Source: Gammaproteobacteria bacterium
GTDB lineage: Bacteria > Pseudomonadota > Gammaproteobacteria > Ga0077536
Assembly (NCBI GenBank): GCA_016191285.1
Contig: JACPPA010000023.1
Coordinates: forward strand, 62,001 to 126,000
DNA: 64,000 nt
Reading direction: 5' to 3'
Part shown: positions 53,512 through 62,540 of the stretch, in pieces
Position numbering within the stretch: the stretch's first letter is position 1
How the letters are laid out: every line of letters begins with the position of its first letter
Notes under the pieces: generated by a model
What the model saw: only the letters and a program-made list of their open reading frames with translations
What the model was told of the DNA's origin: nothing
Databases searched by the model: none
Made by a program: the position numbers and the translations under genes

Positions 53512-55059
53512 ATGAGTCGAGGCGGATGTGCCTCGGTGACCGCTCCCGATACAACCCAGATGGCGGAAAGCATCACAAATACATTAGACCGGATAATCGA
53601 CGATCTCAGCGCGGCGTTCGCGCGTAGGGGGATCGCGTGTGACCGCGTCGACACGCATATTTCGACGGTGCTGCTGGCGGGCGACGAAGCCTACAAATTC
53701 AAAAAGCCGGTCAACCTAGGTTTTCTCGATTTCTCGAACCTGGCCCAACGCGAATATTTCTGTCAGCGGGAGGTTACTTTAAACCGGCGTTTCGCCCCCG
53801 AGATTTATCGCGGGGTCGTCCTAATCACGCGCGTCGGCAACGAGTTTATTGTCGGCGGCACAGGTCCCGCGGTTGAGTTCGCGGTTCGGATGCACCGATT
53901 TGCGCAGACCGAACAACTAGACCAGTTAATCGAAGCGGGAAAACTTGATGCGAGTGCGGTCGAAGCGCTGGGGAAGTCGTTAGCTGAAGGTCATTTGGGC
54001 GCGCCACGCGCCGCCGGCCGCTTTGGAACGAGTGCGCTAGCCCAAATTCAGATGGCTGGCGCCGTCAATTCGCTGACCAAGCTGGAAGTAAACCCCGTGG
54101 GGCAGTATCGCGCGCGGCTCGCGGCATCCGTGACACTGCTGGCAGCGCGCCACGAAGGCGGTTTCATTCGTGACTGCCACGGCGATCTGCATGCCTCGAA
54201 CATTGTTCGTATCGGCTCCCGCTGGGTCCCGTTTGACTGTATCGAGTTCGACGATGAATTGCGGTTCATCGATACCCTGAGTGATATCGCGTTTTTGCTG
54301 ATGGATTTTGATTATCGTGGCGCTCGCGCATTATCGAATCATTTACTCAATACCTACCTTGCTACGTGCGGTGATTACACCGGTCTAAAATTGCTTCCTC
54401 TTTACTGCGCGTATCGTTCTTTGGTTCGCGCACAGGTCGCGGAACTCAGTCGACGGCACACTACAGTGGACGTGCAATCCGCACTGCTGACACGTCAACG
54501 CCGGCACCTGCTGCTTGCCGCGCAGTATTTGAGCGCGCCACCGCCTCTGCGTTTGGTGATTACGCATGGGCTCGCGGGCAGCGGAAAATCTTGGGAGAGC
54601 CGCCGCCTAGCGGCCGCTGGGGGTTATATTATTTTGCGGTCGGATGTTGAGCGGCGGCGCCTAAACGGCGTGCCCAGCACCGGGTCAACGGAAAGCGAGG
54701 TAAACGCCGGAATTTATAATCCGACCGCGACTTCGTCTACCTACGACCGGCTTGCGGCACTGTGCGGCATCATTATTTTGGCCGGCTACTCGGTGATAGT
54801 CGACGCGTGCTTTTTGCGGCGCGATCAACGCGCACGGTTTCGCCAATTGGCAGACCGGTTACATGCCGGGTTTGCTATCCTCGACTGTGACGCGCCACTT
54901 GCGGTACTTCAAGCTCGCATCGTCGCGCGTACAGCGCGCGGCGACGATCCGTCCGAAGCAACGCTCGTGGTGTTAGCGCAGCAAATGACCAGCCAAGAAC
55001 CGCTTGTCGCCGAGGAGTCCAGGTTTGTGATACAGCCGTTAGGCGGTTCGAACGCCTGA
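53512..55059 (+). CDS. APH-like kinase fused to P-loop ATPase domain
   Basis: About 515 residues, two domains. The N-terminal phosphotransferase-like part has RDCHGDLHASNI near residue 223 (HGD-N signature) and FDCIEFDDELRFIDTLSDIAF (metal Asp). The C-terminal part carries a P-loop GLAGSGKS and the segment ILRSDVERRRLNG, as in small-molecule kinases. Such bifunctional proteins are widespread in low-oxygen stress clusters, with unknown substrate. The start is uncertain (ATG 53512; TTG 53467 and ATG 53560 also in frame). Confidence 0.85.
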   Translation: MSRGGCASVTAPDTTQMAESITNTLDRIIDDLSAAFARRGIACDRVDTHISTVLLAGDEAYKFKKPVNLGFLDFSNLAQREYFCQREVTLNRRFAPEIYRGVVLITRVGNEFIVGGTGPAVEFAVRMHRFAQTEQLDQLIEAGKLDASAVEALGKSLAEGHLGAPRAAGRFGTSALAQIQMAGAVNSLTKLEVNPVGQYRARLAASVTLLAARHEGGFIRDCHGDLHASNIVRIGSRWVPFDCIEFDDELRFIDTLSDIAFLLMDFDYRGARALSNHLLNTYLATCGDYTGLKLLPLYCAYRSLVRAQVAELSRRHTTVDVQSALLTRQRRHLLLAAQYLSAPPPLRLVITHGLAGSGKSWESRRLAAAGGYIILRSDVERRRLNGVPSTGSTESEVNAGIYNPTATSSTYDRLAALCGIIILAGYSVIVDACFLRRDQRARFRQLADRLHAGFAILDCDAPLAVLQARIVARTARGDDPSEATLVVLAQQMTSQEPLVAEESRFVIQPLGGSNA

Positions 55060-55216
55060 TTGGCGGTCCTCGATCGCTGATTCTTCCAACACCGCCAACG
55101 ATAGAATCTTCACAAATCGACGCGCAACCTCGATCACGTTGCGGTGCTGCAAGTCGGTAAATAAGCGGCTGAGCGTTTCGATCCCTGGCGGCGAAACACA
55201 CTGTGCTGCTAGCAAA

Positions 55217-55786
55217 TTAGCACGCAGACGATTGCAACTCGAAGCGAGACCCAATGCCGCCGGCATCCGGCGGCACGACAACCGCCGCATCTTGGCCGAT
55301 AAGATGCGCTAGGTCGGTTACGAACAAACCACCGCCTTCGAGGCGCTCGGCCGGGATCCGAAATGCATTTTGGTAGGCCGCGATATTATGGACATCAAGG
55401 GTTACGACCCGCGCGATTCCGACCGCTTCGCACACTTGGGCGATATAGCGGCTTGATAACGGATCGCGCGGTTTCGTGCGACGATCCTTGCGCGCATAAC
55501 AGAGATACGGCATCACGGCAGTCACGCCGCAGCGGACGCGTCGCGCGCCGGCGAAGAACAGCAATCGGACCAATTTATCATTGGGACTCTGAAGACTGTC
55601 GCCGTACAAGGCGTGAAGCACATAGACGTCGCACCCACGGACGTTTTCGAGGGATCTTGCTTTGTATTCACCGTCTTCGAAATCGCGTTCTTCGAGGGCC
55701 GCCAAGGAGATGTCGAGTGCAGCTGCGACCTCGGCGCCGAATCCGTCGCTGCCGCGCAGTGCAAAAAGCTTGAGGTCCATCATCAT
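55217..55786 (-). pseudogene. PRPP synthase-like protein, truncated to the N-terminal half
   Basis: Begins at ATG 55786, overlapping the phosphoribosyltransferase stop (ATGA). Sequences LFALRGSDGFGAEVAAAL, FEDGEYKARS, MPYLCYARKDRRTKPRDPLSS and TLDVHNIAAYQNAFRIP fit ribose-phosphate pyrophosphokinase. After the VVVPPDAGG segment it stops at about 190 residues, whereas the family has about 310; the PRPP-binding loop is absent. The next 180 nt downstream carry only short frames. Whether the half protein functions is doubtful. Confidence 0.72.
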
Positions 55787-56448
55787 GCTGCCGAAGGCGG
55801 CTGCCCGTGCCACGTGCGAGCCAGCAGCGCACGGACCTCGTCGTCCGTGACCTGCGTGAAGTTCCGGTAGAAATAGCCAATGGCGCCGAAGTGCTCCGGA
55901 GTCGCAAGACACACCACCGCATCAGCTTCGTGGCGCAACTGTGCGATAGAGTCGAGCGGCGCGACCGGCACCGCCACGACTATTTCCAGGGGTCGTTGAC
56001 TGCGTAGCGCGGCCACCGCGGCACGCATTGTCGCGCCCGTTGCAATGCCATCGTCGATCAAAATCAACGTCCGCCCGGCGACCGTCGGCAACGCGCGATC
56101 GCCGCGATAAACCTGTGTCCGCCGCGCGAGTTCGCGAGTTTCGCGTGCGACCTCCGCGTCGATAGCTTGCGTTGGAATCGCCAGCGCATCGATGATTTCG
56201 GCGTTAAGGATTCGTACGTCGCCTGCGACTATCGCACCCATTGCTAGTTCGGGATTACCCGGCGTGCCCAGTTTGCGAACCAGCATCAGATCGAGATCCG
56301 CATCAAGGGCTACTGCCACTTCAAACGCGACCGGTACGCCGCCCCGGGGTAGTGCAAGCACCAACAGCCCCTCGGCGCTGCGCCATGGCTCAAGGGCCCG
56401 GGCCAACGCCATCCCGGCACTAGCGCGATCCGCGAATGGCAGTTGCAC
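55783..56448 (-). CDS. Phosphoribosyltransferase
   Basis: 221 residues. The PRPP-binding loop LILIDDGIATGATM is near residue 128, and the N-terminal LPRGGVPVAFEVAVALDADLDLMLVRKLG matches stress-associated phosphoribosyltransferases that lie beside PRPP synthases. The base substrate is unknown. The PRPP synthase-like gene follows with a 4-nt overlap, so they form a PRPP-using pair. Confidence 0.88.
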   Translation of the reverse strand: MQLPFADRASAGMALARALEPWRSAEGLLVLALPRGGVPVAFEVAVALDADLDLMLVRKLGTPGNPELAMGAIVAGDVRILNAEIIDALAIPTQAIDAEVARETRELARRTQVYRGDRALPTVAGRTLILIDDGIATGATMRAAVAALRSQRPLEIVVAVPVAPLDSIAQLRHEADAVVCLATPEHFGAIGYFYRNFTQVTDDEVRALLARTWHGQPPSAA

Positions 56449-56553
56449 AACTCGATTCCCTATCCGCGTACAGTAGAAACGATCATTCGGTCATCATCGA
56501 AATTGTTATCCATGCTGGTGAACGCAACGTATCAAGACAACCGTCGCGCCGAA

Positions 56554-56567
56554 TGACCAAGATCAGT
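56554..56567. promoter_or_regulatory. Degenerate TTGAC-N4-GTCAA site upstream of ftsH2
   Basis: ATGAC-CAAG-ATCAG matches 7 of 10 consensus positions and ends 95 nt before the ftsH ATG. The glgP site ends 96 nt before its ATG, so the spacing agrees. Confidence 0.35.
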
Positions 56568-56661
56568 AAAGCCCTAGTTTCGCCCCCAGATTCAACCTCA
56601 CGTCGGATAGCATTGAGGTCGCGCTGTCGAGAAAAGGTCCTGCAAGCGACGGGAGGTCACG

Positions 56662-58482
56662 ATGGATAAAAAAATAGAGTTCAATCTTTGGTATGTCGCG
56701 GTCGCCGTGGTTGGTGTGCTGATGCTACAAGGCCTATGGCGGCAACATCAGTTGGTTGAGCTTATCCCGTATAGCCAGTTTCGGACCTATCTGCAGAGCG
56801 GACAGGTTGATGACTTGGTGGTCACAGAGAACTTCATTCGCGGCAATTTGAAAAATGCCACAGCTGGCAGCCCGACTGAGTTCGTGACCAAGCGTGTTGA
56901 CCTTGTCGTTGCGGCGGATCTTCAGAAATACCCCGTCAAGTTTTCCGGCGGAACGGAGAATACGTTCGTGCGCGATTTGCTGTCGTGGATCGTGCCAGTG
57001 ATGATGTTCTTCGGCTTTTGGATGTTCATGTCGCGCAAGATCATGGAGAAGCAGGGGCTACTCGGGGGCGGTTTCATGACCGTTGGCAAGAGCAAAGCCA
57101 AGGTGTACGTCGAACATGAAACCAAGGTGACTTTCGCGGATGTCGCCGGTGTTGACGAAGCCAAGGCCGAGCTCGAGGAGATCGTCAACTTTTTGAAGAA
57201 TCCGCATAGCTACGGGCGCCTTGGGGGTCGCATGCCGAAAGGGGTGCTGCTGGTTGGCCCGCCTGGAACCGGTAAAACGTTGCTGGCGCGCGCGATCGCC
57301 GGCGAAGCCCAGGTGCCATTCTTCTCCATCAGCGGTTCAGAGTTCGTGGAAATGTTTGTCGGCGTTGGTGCGGCCCGCGTTCGCGATCTCTTTGCGCAAG
57401 CGCGCACCAAAGCCCCGGCCATCATTTTTATCGACGAGTTGGATGCGCTCGGGCGGGCCCGCGGTGCGTTCCAATTCGGCGGCGGCAATGATGAAAAGGA
57501 ACATACCTTGAACCAACTGCTTGCCGAACTCGATGGATTTGACCCGCGCGAAGGGCTGGTCCTGCTCGCGGCTACCAATCGGCCGGAAATCCTCGACCCG
57601 GCCTTGTTACGTGCTGGCCGCTTCGATCGCCAAGTGTTGGTCGATCGGCCAGACAAAATTGGCCGCATACAAATTCTAACTGTGCATTTAAAGAAGGCAA
57701 AACTCGCCGCCGATGTTGCTCCCGAACGGATCGCGGCACTGACCCCCGGCTTCACTGGCGCAGATCTCGCCAATCTGGTCAACGAGGCCGCGCTCCTTGC
57801 GACGCGTCGCGACGGGGAGTCGGTGACCATGGACGATTTCACTGCGGCAGTTGAGCGCATCGTCGCCGGTTTGGAAAAGCGCAATCGACTCCTCAACGCC
57901 AATGAACGTAAGGTGGTGGCCTACCATGAGATGGGCCACGCACTGGTGGCGATGTCCCTAGCTGGTTCCGACAAAGTGCACAAGGTGTCGATTATTCCGC
58001 GCGGTATTGGCTCGCTCGGTTACACCATTCAACGACCGACCGAGGATCGTTATTTAATGACGCGTGACGAACTTAATAATCGCATGGCCGTGTTGCTCGG
58101 CGGTCGCGCTGCGGAATCGATTGTCTTCGAGCAGGTGTCGACGGGCGCCGCCGATGATCTCGCGAAGGTGACGGATATCGCGCGCGGAATGGTGACTCGC
58201 TTCGGGATGGTCGAAAAATTGGGACAGGTGACCTTCGAGGAGGCGCCCCATCGTTATCTCGACCTGTCACCGCCGTTATTCAACCAGGTGCGTAAGTACA
58301 GCGAAGAAACGGCACGCGAGATCGATTGCGCGGTTCGTGATTTCGTTGCCCAAGCCTTCGCCAACTCGCAAGCGATCTTGCGCGATAAACGGTTACTACT
58401 CGATAAGACGGCGGCGCTATTGCTCGAAAAGGAGACCCTGACTGAGCGGCAGTTGCGAGAAGTCGTCGGGGAACCATTGTAG
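56662..58482 (+). CDS. ftsH: FtsH-type membrane AAA protease, paralog 2
   Basis: 606-residue inner-membrane zinc protease; ATG preceded by GGGAGG. Helices at about 10-25 and 108-124 flank a small periplasmic domain. Walker A GPPGTGKT (199-206), pore loop MFVG intact, Walker [18 protein letters not shown] zinc site (422-426). It degrades misassembled membrane and regulatory proteins. A weak TTGAC-type palindrome lies upstream. Compare the paralog at 11269-13275, whose pore loop is MIVG. Confidence 0.95.
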   Translation: MDKKIEFNLWYVAVAVVGVLMLQGLWRQHQLVELIPYSQFRTYLQSGQVDDLVVTENFIRGNLKNATAGSPTEFVTKRVDLVVAADLQKYPVKFSGGTENTFVRDLLSWIVPVMMFFGFWMFMSRKIMEKQGLLGGGFMTVGKSKAKVYVEHETKVTFADVAGVDEAKAELEEIVNFLKNPHSYGRLGGRMPKGVLLVGPPGTGKTLLARAIAGEAQVPFFSISGSEFVEMFVGVGAARVRDLFAQARTKAPAIIFIDELDALGRARGAFQFGGGNDEKEHTLNQLLAELDGFDPREGLVLLAATNRPEILDPALLRAGRFDRQVLVDRPDKIGRIQILTVHLKKAKLAADVAPERIAALTPGFTGADLANLVNEAALLATRRDGESVTMDDFTAAVERIVAGLEKRNRLLNANERKVVAYHEMGHALVAMSLAGSDKVHKVSIIPRGIGSLGYTIQRPTEDRYLMTRDELNNRMAVLLGGRAAESIVFEQVSTGAADDLAKVTDIARGMVTRFGMVEKLGQVTFEEAPHRYLDLSPPLFNQVRKYSEETAREIDCAVRDFVAQAFANSQAILRDKRLLLDKTAALLLEKETLTERQLREVVGEPL

Positions 58483-58499
58483 AAGGCGCGAAAATTAGC

Positions 58500-58640
58500 G
58501 CGAATGATCGCCGTCATCATCGCGCCCATATCGGGCGCCATCCCAAGCCCGACCAGATTGGCGACAAAGATATGCGCGCCGAATTGTTTGAGTAGTACGG
58601 CGCCGACATAGGCCAGAATCATGCCGACCGGAAAGCTGAA
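58500..58640 (-). pseudogene. Fragment of an MlaE-type permease, central segment only
   Basis: The reverse frame reads FSFPVGMILAYVGAVLLKQF, then GAHIFVANLVGLGMAPDMGAMMTAII, which is the family's central helix block with its FGA/REMGA-type motif (REMGA now PDMGA). It lacks start, N-terminus and C-terminus and runs into the antisense of ftsH2. The rest of the 58483-58906 gap holds no gene that I can see. Confidence 0.65.
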
Positions 58641-58906
58641 TCAAACGCAAGGTGTTGAACGCTCTCGAGGCGCATCGCGAGCGCCGCGACACTTGGCAGC
58701 GTCCCGCTGCAATATCCAACGCCCGGTGAGTTCCATGCAGACAGTGGTTGCCTGGGGCTGAGACAATTGGAAGGAACATTCCGCAGACATCAGCTAACAA
58801 GCGCTCAAGAAAATCCCATGGACGCGCGATTTCGGCCCGTTGCAATTTCTATCGTTCATGACATAGCGCAATGTCGATACGCCAAGAATGGCCTAACCTT
58901 TACAGC

Positions 58907-59350
58907 ATGAACATTCAATTAAAACGCTTTTTAATTCCGGCACTAACTTTTGCGTATGTCCACGCCGCATTCGGCGATATGGAAGGCGACACCCTGAAAG
59001 CTGCATGTTCATCGAGCGATGAGGTCAAGTTGCTTATCTGTAGAACATACCTGGACGCCGTTATTGAAACTCATACGCTCACGGCGGCAGCATTTAAGGG
59101 ATTCTTTGAATCGTCTGGGTATAAAAAACCGGTTCCAATCCTGTGGTGCCCACCGCTTCCACGTAAGCATAAAGATATTTCTTTCTATGACGCTCATATT
59201 GATTTCGATCAAGCACGCCCGGTTGTCCTAAATTACCTTGATAAACATCCTGATGTGATGCACGTGACTGCGGCCGAATTAGTCATGGAAGCATTTAGTG
59301 CCGCGTTCCCTCATTCAGGACCCGATGGCTCGTGCCCAAAGCCACGTTGA
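58907..59350 (+). CDS. Rap1a/Tai immunity-like exported protein, copy 2
   Basis: 147 residues from ATG 58907 with a signal peptide (RFLIPALTFAYVHAAFG). The pattern GDTLKAACSSSDE, CRTYLDAVIETHTL, WCPPLPR and VVLNYLDKHPDVMHVTAAELVMEAFSAAFP matches the protein at 38532, including Cys positions and the HP segment. AT content is higher than the neighbours', and the ribosome site is weak, so it may have been acquired. No type VI effector or secretion gene is nearby. Confidence 0.68.
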   Translation: MNIQLKRFLIPALTFAYVHAAFGDMEGDTLKAACSSSDEVKLLICRTYLDAVIETHTLTAAAFKGFFESSGYKKPVPILWCPPLPRKHKDISFYDAHIDFDQARPVVLNYLDKHPDVMHVTAAELVMEAFSAAFPHSGPDGSCPKPR

Positions 59351-59689
59351 GATTCGTCTACCCTGCGGTATCAAATCGGAATCTATGAGTCGGCATGCGA
59401 TAGCGGGGCAGCAGGTCTTGACTATGCGATCCCACCACCAATTCTGACGATAGCGTGCCGCGATCGCGAGAATGGTCCAAATTTCAACGAAGGTTGCAAA
59501 TAGAACTAACGGAATACGCGGCGCACGCTTCGCTTTGCGAATTGCGTGCGTTATCACCGCTAGACCGTTCGCACTATCACGGTTGCCCGGTTGCCGGAAA
59601 TCGTGGGATGAGACCTTCCGGCAAGGGCATCGACGATGGCATTGAATTACTGTACTAAGTCGTGGCTTTAAGAAGGTGCCAGTGGTTGA
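59351..59689. other. Intergenic region, no convincing gene
   Basis: 339 nt. A reverse frame of about 80 codons (PRIPLVLFATFVEIWTILAI in the middle) has one membrane-like segment, but it lacks a ribosome site and homologs that I know. It could be the remnant of a membrane protein. Confidence 0.4.
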
Positions 59690-60340
59690 TTAAGTTATCC
59701 GCAGGTGATCTTCAACGGCACGAACGCCCGGCGCGGACCACACGGCACGCGCAACCGCGCGGCGCTCGTCCCAATTGTCGACATCGCCAGCTATGCTGAC
59801 TTTGCCTCCATCAAGAACCGAGACCTGAATGCGGCCGGCTTCAACTTCTGCGTGTCGTTTCAGCGCATCCGCGATGCGTTGTTTTACATCAGACGGTAAC
59901 ACCGTGGGCGTCAACGTGATGTCGTTCATGATTCCCACCACGCCCGACAGTTTGCGGACATCGGCTTCAGCAACTGTACGCTGAAAGTTCCAGTTCACTT
60001 GACCGGTCAAGGTCACCCAGCCCTTTTGTACTTTAACGTGCAAGGCGTCGCGCGGAATCGACGTATTCCACGCCAGCACGCTGATCGCACGCTGCGCGAT
60101 CTCATCGTCGTTTTGCCGTTTATCACCCGGCAGGCGTACTTCTATTTCCTGCGCGATCGCCTTGACGCCTTTAATCCGCCACGCGGCTCTTTCAGCGGCC
60201 ATTTTTTGCGGGTAACTCATAACATGTCCGGTCAGCGTCACGACGCCATTTTCAGCCGCTACACCGATTTCCGCAGCATCGATGCTCGGTTCGAAATCCA
60301 GCTCATCGACTACGCTTTGACGTAATTGTTTGTCGTTCAT
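59690..60340 (-). CDS. Triple BON-domain protein
   Basis: 216 residues built from three BON domains (about 5-70, 80-145, 150-216), each with a TLTGHV, TLTGQV or SIAGDV strand and a V/I-E-like ending. BON domains bind phospholipid membranes and stabilise envelopes under stress. No signal peptide is obvious, so it may act in the cytosol or at the membrane face. A perfect TTGAC-N4-GTCAA site is 63 nt upstream. Confidence 0.9.
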   Translation of the reverse strand: MNDKQLRQSVVDELDFEPSIDAAEIGVAAENGVVTLTGHVMSYPQKMAAERAAWRIKGVKAIAQEIEVRLPGDKRQNDDEIAQRAISVLAWNTSIPRDALHVKVQKGWVTLTGQVNWNFQRTVAEADVRKLSGVVGIMNDITLTPTVLPSDVKQRIADALKRHAEVEAGRIQVSVLDGGKVSIAGDVDNWDERRAVARAVWSAPGVRAVEDHLRIT

Positions 60341-60403
60341 TGTGTACCTCAGATCGTGAGTTTCGGAGGAGCGAGATTGTGTATTACATTCCCCCTCGGC
60401 ACC

Positions 60404-60417
60404 TTGACTAAGGTCAA
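60404..60417. promoter_or_regulatory. TTGAC-N4-GTCAA site upstream of the BON gene
   Basis: TTGAC-TAAG-GTCAA, perfect arms, 63 nt before the BON-domain ATG. It is one of five perfect sites in this window. Confidence 0.62.
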
Positions 60418-60537
60418 TAAGACGCGTGCTTGTGTGGACGCGAACTTGCGGCCACTACTCTAGGCTATCTGCGCACCGAGCAGCCGCGCATCATCGGCAT
60501 TGGAAGAACCCAGCATCACGAATAACTCCTAAGGAAC

Positions 60538-60656
60538 CTCTGAATAAGTCCATCCTGGACTTATTCAGAGTACGGGAAGCAAAAAGTATGATTTTTGCTT
60601 CCCTTCATTTTCAATGGTTTGCAACCATCGAAAATGGCGGCACCTCCCTGTGCCGC
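60538..60656. repeat. Four consecutive hairpins, probable inserted element
   Basis: Stem 1: 15-bp perfect arms (60538-60570). Stem 2: 12-bp perfect arms GGGAAGCAAAAA (60574-60603). Stem 3: 14-bp arms with one mismatch (60606-60636). Stem 4: 7-bp arms (60637-60656). It overlaps the point where the host-attachment-like gene loses similarity, so it is probably an insertion. The left edge AAGGAACCTCTGAATAAGTC is like the end of some IS5-type elements, but no transposase is present. Confidence 0.65.
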
Positions 60657-61002
60657 GGGAAGCTCTGCTGCGCAATTTACCGAGCAGTCGCGGACCTGCG
60701 ACCAATATAATTTGCTCGCAATTTCCGTTCGCGCGACCGCTGTGTAGTTTGTTCGCCAGTTCTTTGGCAAAAAGATCCGTGACATGGTCAATAGGCGCTT
60801 CCTTGGGACTCAGGGCGTGTCGCTGCGGGCCAAAACGATCGAAGCTGCGTCCGCCGGCATCGGAATCCAAATCCCGATTTCGTAATCGTCCTTCCGGGTG
60901 GGGAATGTTTTCCACCAGATGCAAGGGTTGATGCTTTCCGGACTGCGAATACAGCCGGGCGCCGGCACGATGCGCGACTAAAATCCAAGTCGTGTGGGGC
61001 AT
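60565..61002 (-). pseudogene. Host-attachment-like protein, C-terminus replaced
   Basis: From ATG 61002, MPHTTWILVAHRAGARLYSQ, then GRSFDRFGPQRHALSPKE, FAKELANKLHSGRANGNCEQ and IILVAGPRLLGKLRS match the PF10116 'host attachment protein' family. After LGKLRS the frame enters the hairpin array and encodes unrelated residues to the stop at 60565. Family members go on another 30 or so residues, so it is truncated and possibly non-functional. Confidence 0.65.
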
Positions 61003-61161
61003 AAGCGTTCGCTCCATCAAGGATGATTGCATACCTGCCGCATGCGAAGGTTTGTGCGTCACTCGCTAGACATCGGACACTTCCCCTACAGGCTCCTGCA
61101 ATCCATGCGATGCGTTATGATCCAAATCGATCGCGCAAGACTTACTTTCACCGGTGATCAG

Positions 61162-61704
61162 TTACTCGGCTGGCTCAGACGGACCTGCGCCTCCAGTGGT
61201 ACCGGTTCGACGTACGGATTTCGCAGCCGCCTTGAGTTTCGTCGCGGTGTGTTCGATTGACGTTTGAATTTCGTCGAACAAATGTAGGGTATGGTCGCGC
61301 ATCTCTTGCCAGGTCTCCGTGCTGAGCGACCGTAACGCCGCGACCTTTTGTTCTGCCATGGCGCGCTTCTGGGCCAGCGCCGCAATCTGCTCGTGTATTT
61401 CCGCACCGAGCTTATCGCGGGTATCCCGGATAGTGGACGTAAATTCTTCGATGCGGTGGTCCCAGTCGTGAAGTAACGTTTCAAGTCGCTTGAGCAGAGA
61501 TTCCTTCTCGGCGTTGGCGTTTATTTGCGCGTCGCCGCCCTGGGCCAGCAACGTATCGATTTCGATCTCGGACTCGAGCCAGTCCTGTACGGGATCACCG
61601 GCCCAGAATCCACGCGCCTCGGCGCGAAAATAGGCGGCCTCGGCGATCATTTGCCAACGCTGGTCAGACAAAACATCAGGGGTCGATTCCAATTTAGTGG
61701 CCAT
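61162..61704 (-). CDS. DUF2934-domain coiled-coil protein
   Basis: 180 residues. The N-terminal DUF2934-like motif reads IAEAAYFRAEARGFWAGDP with DWLESEIEID; it is followed by a long coiled coil (about 65-165, KRAMAEQKVAALRSLSTET and similar) and a small basic tail. Function unknown. It may belong to the same stress regulon, since a TTGAC-N4-GTCAA site lies at 61903, though 199 nt away. Confidence 0.7.
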   Translation of the reverse strand: MATKLESTPDVLSDQRWQMIAEAAYFRAEARGFWAGDPVQDWLESEIEIDTLLAQGGDAQINANAEKESLLKRLETLLHDWDHRIEEFTSTIRDTRDKLGAEIHEQIAALAQKRAMAEQKVAALRSLSTETWQEMRDHTLHLFDEIQTSIEHTATKLKAAAKSVRRTGTTGGAGPSEPAE

Positions 61705-61902
61705 TACGAACTCCTTATTAATAATGCGCGCAAACTTAAAATCGGCGCGAATGATCTACTTGATTCCCACGGGCGTGCGCTGCCTCCGCTACTTCCAACA
61801 ACCGAATCGCCGACTTGTTGCTCATGTATTAATGCAGCCACTTTCCGTAGACTCGAGTATATCGCGCCCAGATAAAATCTACCGCGCCCGTGCGCGCCCG
61901 CG

Positions 61903-61916
61903 TTGACCTTGGTCAA
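61903..61916. promoter_or_regulatory. TTGAC-N4-GTCAA site upstream of cytochrome c
   Basis: TTGAC-CTTG-GTCAA, perfect arms, 114 nt before the cytochrome ATG at 62030 and 199 nt before the divergent coiled-coil gene at 61704. The remainder of the 61705-62029 gap is AT-richer and otherwise featureless. Confidence 0.6.
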
Positions 61917-62029
61917 GTGCAGCAGATAAAAAAAATAGCGACAGTGCGAAGTACTTGAATGACTTACATCAAAGCGCCACCGCAGATCGCAACCTAAACT
62001 AACCTCGCAAGCTAATAGGAGGCATTGTC

Positions 62030-62461
62030 ATGCGCGCAGGTATCACGTCACTTGTTCTCGTTGCGGTAATTCAAATTGCACCGGCAACTGCCCACGCCGT
62101 CGATTTTTTAACGCCCGATCAAGCCATCGTTAATTCGGGGCGCGTTCAGTTCGAAAAAAACTGCGCGAGATGTCATGGCGCGGACGCCACTGGCGGTACG
62201 GCTGATACAAAGGTCGAAACGGTTAAGGCGCCGGATCTGACCGGCCTGGCGAAAAAAAGCGGTGGCACCTTGCCATTGTGGGAAGTCTACGAAGTCGTCA
62301 GCGGAAGTAAGGTGCTAGCCGAACACCGCACCCGCGCCATGCCGATCTGGAGCGAGGAACTGGCCAAGGCGCGCGGAATCAACAAGGAAAACAAGGAAGC
62401 AATCGTGCGTGGTCGAATCCTCGCGATTCTGGCTTACCTGTCTACGATCCAAGAAAAATAA
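62030..62461 (+). CDS. Exported cytochrome c
   Basis: 143 residues with a signal peptide (ITSLVLVAVIQIAPATAHA). Heme site CARCH near residue 43 with GADATGG; the Met ligand is probably in RAMPIW near 106. AGGAGG precedes the ATG. The C-terminal helix is EAIVRGRILAILAYLSTIQ. A small periplasmic mono-heme electron carrier. Upstream is an FNR-like site, so expression probably rises when oxygen is low. The remnant at 53200 is its paralog. Confidence 0.9.
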   Translation: MRAGITSLVLVAVIQIAPATAHAVDFLTPDQAIVNSGRVQFEKNCARCHGADATGGTADTKVETVKAPDLTGLAKKSGGTLPLWEVYEVVSGSKVLAEHRTRAMPIWSEELAKARGINKENKEAIVRGRILAILAYLSTIQEK

Positions 62462-62540
62462 TCAGCGGTATCCTTGGGGCGCTTGCCGCAGAAGACGCGG
62501 TAGTGGCGACCTATCGCTCTGTATGACCGCACCGGCATCA

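Noticed and set aside
55039-55290. Minus-strand frame of 83 codons after the PRPP synthase fragment
   Set aside because: It overlaps the end of the opposite-strand kinase fusion gene and shows no PRPP synthase motif, so I could not accept it as the missing half.
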